Assembly: GCA_002869385.1 (NCBI GenBank)
Contig: PKTB01000004.1
Location: 325,773 to 389,772, forward strand
DNA: 64,000 bases
Direction of reading: 5' to 3'
DNA from: Marinilabiliales bacterium
Lineage (GTDB): Bacteria; Bacteroidota; Bacteroidia; Bacteroidales; ML635J-15
A program made the position numbers and the translations under genes. The notes under the pieces were generated by a model. The model saw only the letters and a list, made by a program, of their open reading frames with translations. It made no database searches and was not told the origin of the DNA. How positions within the stretch are numbered: position 1 is the first letter of the stretch; every line of letters begins with the position of its first letter. Shown here in pieces: positions 11,501-21,474 of the stretch.

Positions 11501-12883
11501 ATGAGCAAAATTGGCATAATAATCAAACGTGAATATAGCACCAGAGTCAAAAAGAAGACTTTTATAATAATGACCATTCTGGGGCCGATATTATTTGCAG
11601 CAATGATGGTTGCTCCGGTTATTATTATGAAAATGGAAAGCGACGATTACAAAAAAATCGCTGTAATTGATGAATCCAGACTATTTAGCGGAGCATTGCA
11701 AAACACGGAATATATTGATTTTGAATTCGTGTCAGATAAATATTTTGACCCGGTTACTGCTCAGTATAACCTGACACAAGCTAAAGCGGATCTTAAAGAC
11801 TCTGATTATTATGCACTTCTGTATATCCCTCATACTGCAGTAGAGACTAACATTGGTGCAGTTCAGTTAATTTCATATCAACAACCCAATATGGGATTAA
11901 AAATGCATATTGCAAATGGTATCGAAAAACGAGTAGAAGACCTCAAACTAAGTACTACTGCTGAGGATTTTGGGATTACTGAAAATGATGTGAACAGTAT
12001 CTTAAAAGCTGTAAATACAAGTATAAATGTTGTAACTACAACAATTGACGAAGACGGAAACGAAAAAGAATCGTAAACAGAAATTGCGATGATTATTGGT
12101 TATATCTGTGGTTTCCTTATTTACATGTTTGTATTTATGTATGGTAATCAGGTTATGCGTGGTGTTATTGAAGAAAAATCTAACAGAATTGTTGAGGTAA
12201 TTGTTTCTTCAGTAAAACCTTTCCAGCTTATGATGGGAAAAATTATTGGAGTTGCCCTTGTCGGTTTAACGCAATTTATATTATGGGTGGTTCTTACTGC
12301 AGGCCTTGTTACCGTAGCACAATCTGTATTGTTAAAAGACTATAAACCAACCGACATGACTCAACAGGTTGAAATGGGCTCTCAACTTGATCAAAATGCT
12401 AATGCACAAGATGAAGACGCAGCTAAATTTGAACAAATGTTTAAAGCTGTTTATTCTGTTGATTACGTAACAATTATTGTTTTATTCTTGTTCTATTTTA
12501 TCGGTGGATATTTGCTTTATGCTGCACTATTTGCAATTGTAGGTTCGGCTGTGGACAACGAAACTGATACACAACAATTTATGCTGCCTATAACAATCCC
12601 GCTGGTGCTGGGCATTATTGTAATGATGTCTGCTATAAATAATCCGGAAGGTTCACTTGCATATTGGTTTTCAATAATACCTTTTACCTCTCCTATTGTT
12701 ATGATGGTAAGAGTTCCTTTTAATGTACCAATTATTGATGTAGTTATTTCCATGTCACTACTCGTAATAAGTTTTGTATTTATGACCTGGTTTGCCGGTA
12801 AGATATACAGGGTTGGAATACTCATGTACGGCAAAAAAGTAAATTACAAAGAACTGTGGAAATGGTTAAAATATAAGAGTTAG
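11501..12883 (+). CDS. ABC-2 exporter permease (NatB-like, in-frame TAA)
   Basis: The protein has an N-terminal membrane segment (~22-45), a ~150-residue extracytoplasmic domain, and a C-terminal block of about five membrane helices containing the hallmark VMRGVIEEKSNRIVEVIVSS and FQLMMGKIIG. A TAA at 12074-12076 falls in KES-stop-TEIAM, just before the second membrane block; Ser is usual there. Reconstructed length is 460 residues, as in NatB-like permeases. The truncated product would lack the pore-forming helices. The stop (TAG) overlaps the GTG start of the next gene by one base, showing translational coupling in the operon. Confidence 0.87.
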
Positions 12884-13833
12884 TGAAAATTGCCTCTGTA
12901 GATATTGGTACAAATACATGTAACCTGCTAATCGCTGATCTAAGCAAGGATACAGGACCTGAATTTATACACAAGGATAAAAAATCAATTACACTAATAA
13001 ATAATCTGGATTATAATAAAAATAATATTTCAGATAACTCTATTGATCGCCTTGTTGGTGTAATTCATTCATATCAAAATAAAATTAGTGAAATTGGAGC
13101 AGAAAAAACCATAATTACTGCTACAAGTGGTATTAGAAGCGCTAAAAACAAACAACATGTAATCAATGTTCTAAAAGAAAAAACAGGATTAGATGTTGAA
13201 GTCATTGACGGACAAAGAGAGGCTGAACTTGTTTATACCGGAGTCAATAATGCTATTAAATTATCAGATGATCCCTATATTATTATTGATATTGGAGGGG
13301 GTAGCATTGAGTTTATAATTGGTAAGTCCAATTAAATAATTTTTAAAGAAAGCTTTAAAATTGGTGTTGCCAGGATTTTAAACACATACAAATTCAGTGA
13401 TCCCTTAAATGATAAAGACCTTATAATTATTGAAAAAATCCTGACTGACAATTTGCTTGATATGCTGCTATTGTGTAAAAAGCTAAATGTTAGATGTTTG
13501 GTAGGTTCTTCAGGTTCTTACGAAACTTTTTCTGATTTAATTAAATATGAGTTCGATTTACCCAAAATTAGGAAAACCGATCCATTTAATATAATTGACA
13601 TCGAGTATTTCTTTAAAATACATCAAAAACTAATAAATTACGATTATGAACAACGTAAAAATATGCCCGGAATGGAAATCATACGTGTTCAACTAATTCC
13701 TATAGCATCTGTTATTACTAACTTCATAATACGTGAACTTGATATAAAAAAGATCATTCAATCAAACTTCTCTATAAAAGAAGGTCTGATTTTTGATTAT
13801 ATTAGCAAAAATATTCTAACAGAGAGAAAATAG
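12883..13833 (+). CDS. Ppx/GppA-family phosphatase (in-frame TAA)
   Basis: The GTG start at 12883 overlaps the permease stop. The protein has the ASKHA fold: phosphate-1 motif VDIGTNTCNLLIAD (~5-18), ATSGIR (~85), IDGQREAEL and the phosphate-2 motif IIDIGGGSIEFI (~136-147). A TAA at 13333-13335 immediately follows this motif (IGKSN-stop-IIFKES), where Glu or Lys is usual; the second ASKHA half continues to 13833. Full length is 316 residues, the size of the short Ppx/GppA exopolyphosphatases. The family hydrolyses polyphosphate or pppGpp; which one cannot be decided here. Confidence 0.85.
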
Positions 13834-13868
13834 AATTTATAAACTGACAAAACATTAAACTTTCTAAT

Positions 13869-14906
13869 ATGAAAAATATTATTTTAAGCCTTATTCTTGT
13901 TTTTTTTGTAAGCCTTGGTTTTGCACAAGAGGAAAAACAGTATAAAGTTGCAACAATTGCATTTTACAATGTTGAAAACCTTTTTGACACAATTAACGAT
14001 CCTGAAATTTACATTAATCATGAGTTTTCTCCAGAAAGCGATAAGCGCTGGAATACAGAAAAGTATTTCTCAAAAATGGATAGAATGGGCGGTGTAATAA
14101 AACAAATTGGTGCAGATGTTACAGGTTCTGCTCCTGCAATAATCGGAGTCAGCGAAATTGAAAACATAACAGTTTTAGAAGATCTTGTAGCAGCTGAACC
14201 ACTAAAAGAGTATGGTTATCAGATAGTTCACTTTGATGGTCCTGACCATCGTGGTGTAGATTGTGGTTTCCTATACAGACCTGAGTATTTTGAAGTAACT
14301 AATACTGCAATGTATCATGTTACTAAAGCTGATGACCCGGATTATGCAACCAGAGATCAATTATTAGTTTCCGGTCTTTTTGATGGAGAAGAAATGCACT
14401 TTATCGTTTTACATTGGCCATCACGTCGTGGAGGTGAAAAAAGAAGCTCTCCGCTTAGAGAAGCTGCAGCCGATACAACAAGATATATTGTTGACTCAAT
14501 TTTAGCTTTAAACCCTAATGCAAAAATAATCTGCATGGGTGACTTAAACGACGATCCTATAAATCCTAGCGTAAAGAAACACCTAAATACCACAGGAAAA
14601 AAAGAAGATGCTAAAGATGGTATTCTTTTTAATCCAATGTATAATATTTACAAAAAAGGCATCGGGTCTCTTGCTTACAGAGACAAATGGAATCTTTTTG
14701 ATCAAATAATAATGTCTCCAGGTTTTCTAGATAAGGAAAGTGATGGTTACATTCACTACAAAACTTTTGTATTCAATAAACCTTTCCTAATGCAAAAAGA
14801 AGGAAAATTTAAAGGATATCCATTCAGAACATATGTTGGAGATACTTATATGGGTGGATATAGCTACCACTTCCCTGTGTATATATTTGTTGTTAAAGAA
14901 AAGTAA
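13869..14906 (+). CDS. Secreted endonuclease/exonuclease/phosphatase family protein
   Basis: A signal peptide (MKNIILSLILVFFVSLGFAQ) precedes the EEP fold. Visible catalytic elements are FYNVENLFD, the Mg-binding Glu in SEIEN (~95), HWPSRRGGE with the catalytic His, and GDLNDDP with Asp and Asn. The closing SDH motif reads SYH: Asp is replaced by Tyr at residue 333 (TAC at 14865-14867; GAC to TAC is one G to T change). That Asp orients the catalytic His, so the enzyme is predicted to be inactive or impaired. Length of 345 residues is normal. Periplasmic nuclease or phosphatase; substrate unknown. Confidence 0.88.
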   Translation: MKNIILSLILVFFVSLGFAQEEKQYKVATIAFYNVENLFDTINDPEIYINHEFSPESDKRWNTEKYFSKMDRMGGVIKQIGADVTGSAPAIIGVSEIENITVLEDLVAAEPLKEYGYQIVHFDGPDHRGVDCGFLYRPEYFEVTNTAMYHVTKADDPDYATRDQLLVSGLFDGEEMHFIVLHWPSRRGGEKRSSPLREAAADTTRYIVDSILALNPNAKIICMGDLNDDPINPSVKKHLNTTGKKEDAKDGILFNPMYNIYKKGIGSLAYRDKWNLFDQIIMSPGFLDKESDGYIHYKTFVFNKPFLMQKEGKFKGYPFRTYVGDTYMGGYSYHFPVYIFVVKEK

Positions 14907-14927
14907 ACATATTTTTGTAAAACAATT

Positions 14928-14955
14928 AGGCTAAGTTAAACTTGGCCTTTTTTAT
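14928..14955 (+). terminator. Terminator after the EEP-family gene
   Basis: The sequence AGGCTAAGTT (14928-14937) pairs with AACTTGGCCT (14939-14948) apart from one wobble and the loop, followed by TTTTTT. It ends just before the start of the next lipoprotein gene. Confidence 0.65.
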
Positions 14956-14968
14956 TAAATTATACTTT

Positions 14969-15547
14969 ATGAAACATTTTAAAATTATTATTTCAACAAT
15001 TTCAATTATTGGATTTAGCTATATTCTTATTGCTTGCAACAATAATAAAGATAATAATGCTACAAACAATCAAACTAATGACACAACTGTAGTTAAACCA
15101 ATAAGTGATACAATTCCTGAGATTATCGAAGATGATACTCTTATTGAAGAATATATTGTTAAAGTTGTTGACACATTTGACAATGGAAACCCATTAAAAA
15201 TTAATTATTGTAACCCTAACAACCCTAATGAAGTAAAGTATGAAAAACAATTTTATCAAAGTGGTAAACTCTTTATTGAAGGTGGATTAGATAATGAATT
15301 GCGTACAGGAAAATGGGTAGCTTGGTATGAGAATGGTGTAATTTGGAGTATTGGATATTTTGAAAAAGGACTGAAAAACGGAGCAAGTAATGTTTATTAC
15401 GACAACGGACAAATTCGTTATACTAAAAACTATGTCAATGATGTCGCAGAAGGTCTCTGGGAGTTTTTTGATCAAGATGGCAATTTGCTTGGTAAAGTAA
15501 TGTACGAAAATGGTGAAATCGCATGGCAGGAGGGAGTATCTGAATAA
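14969..15547 (+). CDS. MORN-repeat lipoprotein
   Basis: I chose the ATG at 14969 because it gives a proper lipoprotein signal, with positively charged start, hydrophobic core and lipobox LIAC at about residues 21-24; the upstream in-frame ATG at 14942 lies in the terminator of the previous gene. After a Asn/Thr/Asp-rich linker, the C-terminal half contains toxin-antitoxin-type MORN repeats (YQSGKLFIEGGLDNELRTG, WYENGVIWSIGYFEKGLKNG, YYDNGQIRYTKNYVNDVAEG). Such proteins are common outer-membrane-anchored lipoproteins of unknown role in Bacteroidota. Confidence 0.75.
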   Translation: MKHFKIIISTISIIGFSYILIACNNNKDNNATNNQTNDTTVVKPISDTIPEIIEDDTLIEEYIVKVVDTFDNGNPLKINYCNPNNPNEVKYEKQFYQSGKLFIEGGLDNELRTGKWVAWYENGVIWSIGYFEKGLKNGASNVYYDNGQIRYTKNYVNDVAEGLWEFFDQDGNLLGKVMYENGEIAWQEGVSE

Positions 15548-15561
15548 TAAATAAAAAAACT

Positions 15562-16242
15562 ATGAAAAAAATATTTATTACATTAATATTTGTGACAGCA
15601 TTTGGTTTAAGTAGCTTATTCTCACAATCTGTTGGATTTTCTTATTTCTTCCCTAAAAATGGATACTTTTCAAACCCCGTTGCACCGATCAACCTTAGTT
15701 TACCGGTAAAGTTTGGAACCTTTTTTCAAATTTCACCCGGTATTGGTTTTTCTAACATCGGTGGTATGAGCATGACAGGATTTCCTGAAATATACAATTC
15801 AGACGTAGCTCTTGTTGGCCCTTTCCAATCTCTTGAATTAAATTTGATTCCTGCTATTGTACTACATTTTAAAACTGTTAAATTTTATTTTGAAGGAGGT
15901 GCTTTTGGTTTTGCAAGTTTTAATTGTAAACTTATTGCAGATAATTATAATCAAATGCTGGCTCAGGCTAATAGCTTTGATTTTATAAATACAACAACAA
16001 CTATCGACAAGAAACCATTGGGTTGGGGCTTTATTTTTGGCTTTAAAACAAGCTTTAAAGTAACAAAGTCTGCTTGGGGGTACGTAGGGGCCAGATATTA
16101 TATGGGAGAGCAAAAAATGGCTCTAAATGGCGAATACTACGGTGTGGAAAATACAACAATTACCCATGGTAGTTTTGAGTTTCCAAATACTGCTATATTA
16201 TATCATGGTTTTCAACTAAGTATTGGTGCAATTATAAAATAA
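15562..16242 (+). CDS. Putative outer-membrane beta-barrel protein
   Basis: The 226-residue protein begins with a signal peptide (cleavage around LFSQ) and continues with alternating hydrophobic and aromatic/glycine-rich strands, ending in FQLSIGAIIK, a plausible barrel closing strand. I do not recognise the family. It lies 14 bp after the MORN lipoprotein and 27 bp before putP, so the three may share a transcript. Confidence 0.55.
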   Translation: MKKIFITLIFVTAFGLSSLFSQSVGFSYFFPKNGYFSNPVAPINLSLPVKFGTFFQISPGIGFSNIGGMSMTGFPEIYNSDVALVGPFQSLELNLIPAIVLHFKTVKFYFEGGAFGFASFNCKLIADNYNQMLAQANSFDFINTTTTIDKKPLGWGFIFGFKTSFKVTKSAWGYVGARYYMGEQKMALNGEYYGVENTTITHGSFEFPNTAILYHGFQLSIGAIIK

Positions 16243-16269
16243 GAACATCTTTCTATTTAACATAATGTA

Positions 16270-17694
16270 ATGCCAGAAAACACATATATAATAATTTCCT
16301 TTTCATTGTATCTGTTAATAATGCTGGCTATTTGCGTTTATTTCTATTTTAAAACTAAAAATCTCTCTGACTATATACTAGCAGGAAGAAGCCTAAATCC
16401 ATGGGTAACATCTTTAAGTGCTCAAGCATCAGATATGAGTGGTTGGTTACTAATGGGCTTGCCCGGATATGCTTTTGTTGCCGGTATTGAAGCAGGGTGG
16501 ATTGCTCTAGGCTTAGCAATCGGGACATATATAAACTGGAAGTTTATTGCAAAACGATTAAGAATAACAACAGAAAAGTTTGGCGACGCCATTACCTTAC
16601 CGGACTATTTCGAAAAACGATTTAATGATAAATCCCGTGTTCTAAGAATGGTTTCAGCAATTTTTATTCTAATCTTCTTTATGATATATACATCGTCCGG
16701 ATTTGTAGCTGGTGCAAAATTGTTTAATCAGGTTTTTGGAATTTCATATCAAAATGCTTTATTAATCGGAGTTTTCATAATAATAGGGTATACATTTCTT
16801 GGTGGGTTTAATGCTGTTAGTTGGACTGATTTTATTCAGGGTTTAATGATGTTTCTTGCTGTAGTTGCTATTCCAATAATTGGAATTTTTAAAGTTGATA
16901 ACATTCATCAAAGAGTAATTGAGATTAATCCCAATTTTATGAATCAGTTTATCGACACAGATGGCAATCCATTATCAGCAATTGCAATTACCTCTTTGTT
17001 GGCTTGGGGCTTAGGATATTTCGGACAACCACATATTCTAGCGCGTTTTATGGCCATTAAATCTGCAGATAAAATTAAAAAAGCAAGAATAATTGCAATG
17101 GTTTGGGTCGTAATAAGTCTTGCTGGTGCTTTGCTGGTTGGAATAATAGGAGCAACCTGGGTAACAAATGTTACACGTGATACCGAAACCATCTTTATGA
17201 TTCTGATTAATGGGTTTACTCATCCGGCAATTGCAGGACTTTTACTAGCAGCAATTTTGGCGGCAGTAATGAGTACAGCTGACTCTCAATTATTGGTAAC
17301 ATCATCATCTCTGGTTGAAGATTTTTACAAAATTGTAATCCGAAAAAATGCCAGCGACAGAGAACAAGTTTGGATAAGCAGATTAGCTGTCTTGCTGGTT
17401 GCAATTTCTGCATATTTAATAGCTCGAAACCCTAATGGTTCGGTTCTTAATCTTGTTTCTTATGCTTGGGCAGGATTTGGTGCAGCATTTGGTCCGTTAG
17501 TTATTTTCTCATTATATTGGAAAAGTATGACGCGCTGGGGTGCACTTGCTGGATTGATTTCCGGTGGTGTTACAGTAATCGTTTTGAAAAACCTTTCCGG
17601 AGGAATTTTTGAAATGTATGAAATCATTCCCGGATTTATTATCGCATGTATTGCTATTGTTGTTGTTAGCAAGGTGTCTTCGGCACTTCGATAA
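16270..17694 (+). CDS. putP: Sodium/proline symporter
   Basis: This 474-residue solute:sodium symporter has about 13 membrane helices. Diagnostic stretches are LSDYILAGRSL, ASDMSGWLLMGLPG (Na+/substrate site in helix 2), TLPDYFEKRF, YFGQPHILARFMA and AVMSTADSQLLV (Na+ site helix 8). These match PutP rather than PanF or SglT. The last residues (KVSSALR) are encoded inside a palindromic repeat element that begins at 17672, so the repeat has supplied the present C-terminus and stop codon. Confidence 0.88.
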   Translation: MPENTYIIISFSLYLLIMLAICVYFYFKTKNLSDYILAGRSLNPWVTSLSAQASDMSGWLLMGLPGYAFVAGIEAGWIALGLAIGTYINWKFIAKRLRITTEKFGDAITLPDYFEKRFNDKSRVLRMVSAIFILIFFMIYTSSGFVAGAKLFNQVFGISYQNALLIGVFIIIGYTFLGGFNAVSWTDFIQGLMMFLAVVAIPIIGIFKVDNIHQRVIEINPNFMNQFIDTDGNPLSAIAITSLLAWGLGYFGQPHILARFMAIKSADKIKKARIIAMVWVVISLAGALLVGIIGATWVTNVTRDTETIFMILINGFTHPAIAGLLLAAILAAVMSTADSQLLVTSSSLVEDFYKIVIRKNASDREQVWISRLAVLLVAISAYLIARNPNGSVLNLVSYAWAGFGAAFGPLVIFSLYWKSMTRWGALAGLISGGVTVIVLKNLSGGIFEMYEIIPGFIIACIAIVVVSKVSSALR

Positions 17695-17723
17695 ACTCAG
17701 CACATCGCTCCGCTCAGACACCT
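17672..17723. repeat. Dispersed palindromic repeat overlapping the putP end
   Basis: AGGTGTCT at 17672-17679 is answered by AGACACCT at 17716-17723, with the inner motif CACTTCGATAAACTCAG. A second module with TTGAGCCTGTCGAA and CTCGAAGTCACCGAC follows to about 17810. Both modules resemble the elements near 23.4, 25.7 and 26.1 kb. The putP stop codon (17692-17694) lies inside it. Confidence 0.6.
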
Positions 17724-17833
17724 GTCAGATTAAGGTTACTAAGGTGCTATGTTGAGCCTGTCGAAATAGATTCGACATAGGAAAATTGGCTCGAAGTCAC
17801 CGACCCACTATTGCAATCTTAAAAAACTTTCTG

Positions 17834-17841
17834 TAAGTTTG
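17834..17841 (+). promoter_or_regulatory. Promoter box TAAGTTTG for ettA
   Basis: This TAnnTTTG match lies 19 bp upstream of the ettA ATG and just after the repeat region, a typical distance for a Bacteroidota promoter. Confidence 0.6.
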
Positions 17842-17860
17842 TTAACTAAACTAATAGACT

Positions 17861-19537
17861 ATGAGCGACGAACCAAAAATTATCTTTTCAATGGTAAAAG
17901 TTGGAAAGAAAGTTCCACAACAAAAACAAATTTTAAAAGACATTTACTTATCATTTTTCTATGGAGCAAAAATCGGTATTATCGGATTAAATGGTTCAGG
18001 TAAATCAACTCTTTTAAAGATTATTGCAGGAATTGACAAGGCTTTTGAAGGAGAAGTGGTTTTCTCTCCTGGTTATACTGTAGGCTATCTAGCGCAGGAA
18101 CCCGAACTTGATGATTCTAAAACCGTAAAAGAAATTGTTGAGGAAGGCGTTCACGAGGTAGTTAGTTTAATAAAGGAATATGAAGAAGTGAATAACAAGT
18201 TTGCCGAACCAATGTCTGATGATGAAATGAATAAACTAATCGAAAGACAAGGTGAACTAACCGAACTTCTGGATCAACACGACGCATGGGATCTTGACTC
18301 AAAACTTGAAATGGCAATGGATGCATTACGCTGTCCTCCAGCAAATGAAAACATTGCACATCTATCAGGGGGTGAACGTAGACGTGTAGCTTTGTGCAGA
18401 CTTTTACTGTCAGAACCGGATATTCTCTTACTTGATGAGCCAACAAACCATCTGGATGCAGAATCTGTTCAATGGCTTGAACAACACCTACAACAATATA
18501 AGGGGACTGTAATTTCAGTAACTCACGATAGATATTTCCTCGACAATGTAGCTGGCTGGATTCTTGAACTTGACAGGGGAGAGTGCATACCTTGGAAGGG
18601 AAATTACTCTTCATGGCTTGAACAAAAAACAAAACGTCTTGCTGATGAAGAAAAACAAGCATCAAAACGTCGCAAAACCCTTGAACGAGAACTAGAATGG
18701 GTACGTATGTCACCAAAAGCTCGTCATGCAAAATCTAAAGCTAGATTATCTGCCTACGACAAAATGTTAAACGAAGAAACCAAACAAAAAGAAGAAAGAT
18801 TAGAAATTTTTATCCCTAACGGTCCTCGTTTAGGAGAAAAGGTAATAGTTGCAGAAAAAGTTTCTAAAGCTTTTGATGATAAGCTTTTATTCGAGGACTT
18901 TTCCTTCTCATTACCACCTGCCGGAATTGTCGGAATAATTGGCCCTAATGGTGCTGGTAAAACTACACTTTTTAGAATGATAATGGAACACGAAAGTGCT
19001 GATTCCGGAGTTTTTGATATTGGTGAAACTGTTAAAATTGGTTATGTTGACCAGGCACATGCCGAAATAGATCCTGAAAAGTCTGTATATGAAGTAATCT
19101 CAGGAGGAAATGAGCTTTTACAGATTGGTGGCAAAACAATGAACGCCAGAGCTTACACAGGAAGATTCAATTTCGGTGGTGCAGACCAAGAGAAGAAATG
19201 TGGAGTTCTCTCCGGTGGTGAAAGAAACAGACTACATCTTGCAATGACTCTTAAATCTGAATCCAATGTTCTATTACTAGATGAACCGACAAACGATATA
19301 GATGTAAACACTTTACGAGCTCTAGAAGAAGGACTGGAAAACTTTGCAGGATGTGCAGTAATTATTACTCACGATAGATGGTTTCTCGATAGGGTCGCTA
19401 CACATATCATTGCTTTTGAAGGAGATTCAAATGTAGTTTTTTTTGAAGGCGGTTATACAGAATATGAAGAGAATAAGAAAAAACGACTTGGTGATGTAGG
19501 CCCTAAAAGAATAAAATATAGAAAACTAAAAAAATAA
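17861..19537 (+). CDS. ettA: Energy-dependent translational throttle protein EttA (ABC-F)
   Basis: This 558-residue protein has two ABC domains without membrane segments. Domain 1 has GLNGSGKST and LSGGERRRVAL with LLLDEPTNHLD; domain 2 has GPNGAGKTT and LSGGERNRLHLAM with LLLDEPTNDID. The linker (TLERELEWVRMSPKARHAKSKAR) and the arm insertion in domain 1 are the EttA type, and YEENKKKRLG at the C-terminus is typical. It binds the ribosomal E site and couples translation to ATP/ADP. All catalytic motifs are intact. Confidence 0.93.
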   Translation: MSDEPKIIFSMVKVGKKVPQQKQILKDIYLSFFYGAKIGIIGLNGSGKSTLLKIIAGIDKAFEGEVVFSPGYTVGYLAQEPELDDSKTVKEIVEEGVHEVVSLIKEYEEVNNKFAEPMSDDEMNKLIERQGELTELLDQHDAWDLDSKLEMAMDALRCPPANENIAHLSGGERRRVALCRLLLSEPDILLLDEPTNHLDAESVQWLEQHLQQYKGTVISVTHDRYFLDNVAGWILELDRGECIPWKGNYSSWLEQKTKRLADEEKQASKRRKTLERELEWVRMSPKARHAKSKARLSAYDKMLNEETKQKEERLEIFIPNGPRLGEKVIVAEKVSKAFDDKLLFEDFSFSLPPAGIVGIIGPNGAGKTTLFRMIMEHESADSGVFDIGETVKIGYVDQAHAEIDPEKSVYEVISGGNELLQIGGKTMNARAYTGRFNFGGADQEKKCGVLSGGERNRLHLAMTLKSESNVLLLDEPTNDIDVNTLRALEEGLENFAGCAVIITHDRWFLDRVATHIIAFEGDSNVVFFEGGYTEYEENKKKRLGDVGPKRIKYRKLKK

Positions 19538-19544
19538 AACACTT

Positions 19545-21449
19545 ATGATTTTGAAAAAAATCATAGTATTATTATCATCCCTATTAATTTGTATACTATC
19601 TGTTAGTCAGGTAGATAGCATACAAAATGCCCTATTAAAAGCTAATGAAAATGAAAAAGCACACCTCTACAATGAGTTAGCTTACTATTACATGGATTCA
19701 ACCGGATCTGAAGGTATAAATTTCGCCAATAAAGCTATAGAAATTTCAAAAATCTACAATCAACTTGAAGAAGAATCCTATGCTTACATCATGTTAGGTT
19801 CTTGTCATATCTACAAAAGTGATTTTGATTTAGCCTTAGACGCTTTTTTTCAAGCAGAAAAACTAGCAATTCAACTAAATAATACGTGTCACCTACAACT
19901 TATCTATACAAATATTGGAATAGTTTATCGTTATACTGATCAAATAGAACTATCTATTGATTATAATAGTAAAGCTTTAGATAATGCTATTCAATGTGGT
20001 GATTTAGCAGGGATTATACAAACATATATTAGCATTGGAAATACTTATGCCCTGCTTGAAGATTATTATAATAGTCTAAAATATTTTGAGAAAGCAATTA
20101 ATGAGATAGAAGGAAAAGATACTCTAAAAACCAGCCTGGCTGGACTTTACAATAATATAGGGTATATCCAATATATGAATGAAAACTACATAAAAGCAGA
20201 AGAATCTTATTTAAATGCCTATAATGTATTTGATGAAATACATAATTTTCAAGTTATGGGTTTGTGCCTAACAAATATTGCACAAATACACATACTTAAT
20301 AACAATTTTGAGACTGCTGAAGAGTATATCAATAAAGCAGATAGATTACATAAACTAAATGACTTTAAGGAATCTCGCAAAAACCTTTATTATACAGCAT
20401 ATGAATTATTTTATAATCAAAGTAAATATCAAACCGCAATTTATTATTTACAAGAATATCAAAAGTTAAAAGATACGATTTACTCTGAAAAACTAGATCA
20501 AGAAATATTAGAGTTAAAAACAAAGTATGAAGTTGAAAAACTTGAGGCTGATTCGAAATCTAAACAACAACGCATAGACAATCAAAAAAAGATAAATATT
20601 ATTTATATTATTACAATATCCACGATATTATTTATTGTTGTTTTTATAATTATCATTTATAAACAAAAGAAAAATTTAAACAAACAACTAAAAATTCAAA
20701 ATAATTTACTTAAACTAAAAGATGATGAAATTAATGACAATTTATTATATGCCAGAAAGATACAACTGGCGAATATTGACTTAGAAAACATTCCTAATAA
20801 TATAAAAATATACGATAAACCTAAAAGTATAGTAGGAGGAGATTTTTACTTAATCACACAAAGAGAAGATTGTAAATATATTGTTTTAGGCGATGCAACT
20901 GGTCATGGAGTTTCAGGAGGATTTCTTTCCACGATAAGTACACATATAATTAATAATGCCTTAAATAAATTTACTGATTTGCCGGAAATAATGAACTATT
21001 TGAACTATAGTTTTTATTACTATCTTAATAAAAGTAATAGTTTAAGTGGAGAGTCCTTGGCAATAACAATAATAAAACTATCTGATACTAAGTTAGAATA
21101 TACAGGTTCTAAACATAAAATATGGTTATTATCAAACAATAGTCAAGAGATTCAAGAGGTAAAAACTAATCCTAATATTATAGGTCAGGAACAAAATGTC
21201 AAATTTACTTCAGCCGAGATTATATTAAAAAAAGATGATTTTATCTTTATTTCCAGCGATGGGTTTGCTGATCAATTTGGATCTAAACACAAGGGAAAAT
21301 ATAAATATAAACGTTTTAGAGAACTTCTAAAATCCTTTAATACCAACAATTTTAGTGATTTATCCTTTATTTTGGAAAAAGAACTAAATGAATGGAGAGG
21401 GGATAATGAACAAACGGATGATATCTTAGTTATAGGAATAAAAATTTAA
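19545..21449 (+). CDS. TPR sensor with SpoIIE-type PP2C phosphatase domain
   Basis: A signal peptide or first membrane helix is followed by about seven tetratricopeptide repeats (residues ~30-310), a short coiled coil, one transmembrane helix (~349-371), a second coiled coil, and a cytoplasmic SpoIIE/PPM phosphatase domain (~420-634). The metal-binding motifs are present: [19 protein letters not shown] and [10 protein letters not shown]. The periplasmic TPR and cytoplasmic phosphatase arrangement suggests a signalling protein that acts on an anti-sigma-type partner; no partner gene is nearby. It starts 7 bp after ettA and may be cotranscribed. Confidence 0.82.
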   Translation: MILKKIIVLLSSLLICILSVSQVDSIQNALLKANENEKAHLYNELAYYYMDSTGSEGINFANKAIEISKIYNQLEEESYAYIMLGSCHIYKSDFDLALDAFFQAEKLAIQLNNTCHLQLIYTNIGIVYRYTDQIELSIDYNSKALDNAIQCGDLAGIIQTYISIGNTYALLEDYYNSLKYFEKAINEIEGKDTLKTSLAGLYNNIGYIQYMNENYIKAEESYLNAYNVFDEIHNFQVMGLCLTNIAQIHILNNNFETAEEYINKADRLHKLNDFKESRKNLYYTAYELFYNQSKYQTAIYYLQEYQKLKDTIYSEKLDQEILELKTKYEVEKLEADSKSKQQRIDNQKKINIIYIITISTILFIVVFIIIIYKQKKNLNKQLKIQNNLLKLKDDEINDNLLYARKIQLANIDLENIPNNIKIYDKPKSIVGGDFYLITQREDCKYIVLGDATGHGVSGGFLSTISTHIINNALNKFTDLPEIMNYLNYSFYYYLNKSNSLSGESLAITIIKLSDTKLEYTGSKHKIWLLSNNSQEIQEVKTNPNIIGQEQNVKFTSAEIILKKDDFIFISSDGFADQFGSKHKGKYKYKRFRELLKSFNTNNFSDLSFILEKELNEWRGDNEQTDDILVIGIKI

Positions 21450-21450
21450 C

Positions 21451-21458
21451 TACTTTTG
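21451..21458 (+). promoter_or_regulatory. Promoter box TACTTTTG for mnmG
   Basis: This exact TAnnTTTG match lies 16 bp before the mnmG ATG and directly after the preceding stop codon. Confidence 0.6.
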
Positions 21459-21474
21459 CAAAAAATCTTTTACT

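Noticed and set aside
18162..18731. Long antisense ORF (189 codons) opposite ettA
   Set aside because: It lies wholly inside the strongly conserved ettA frame, with no start signal, and its protein has no recognisable pattern.
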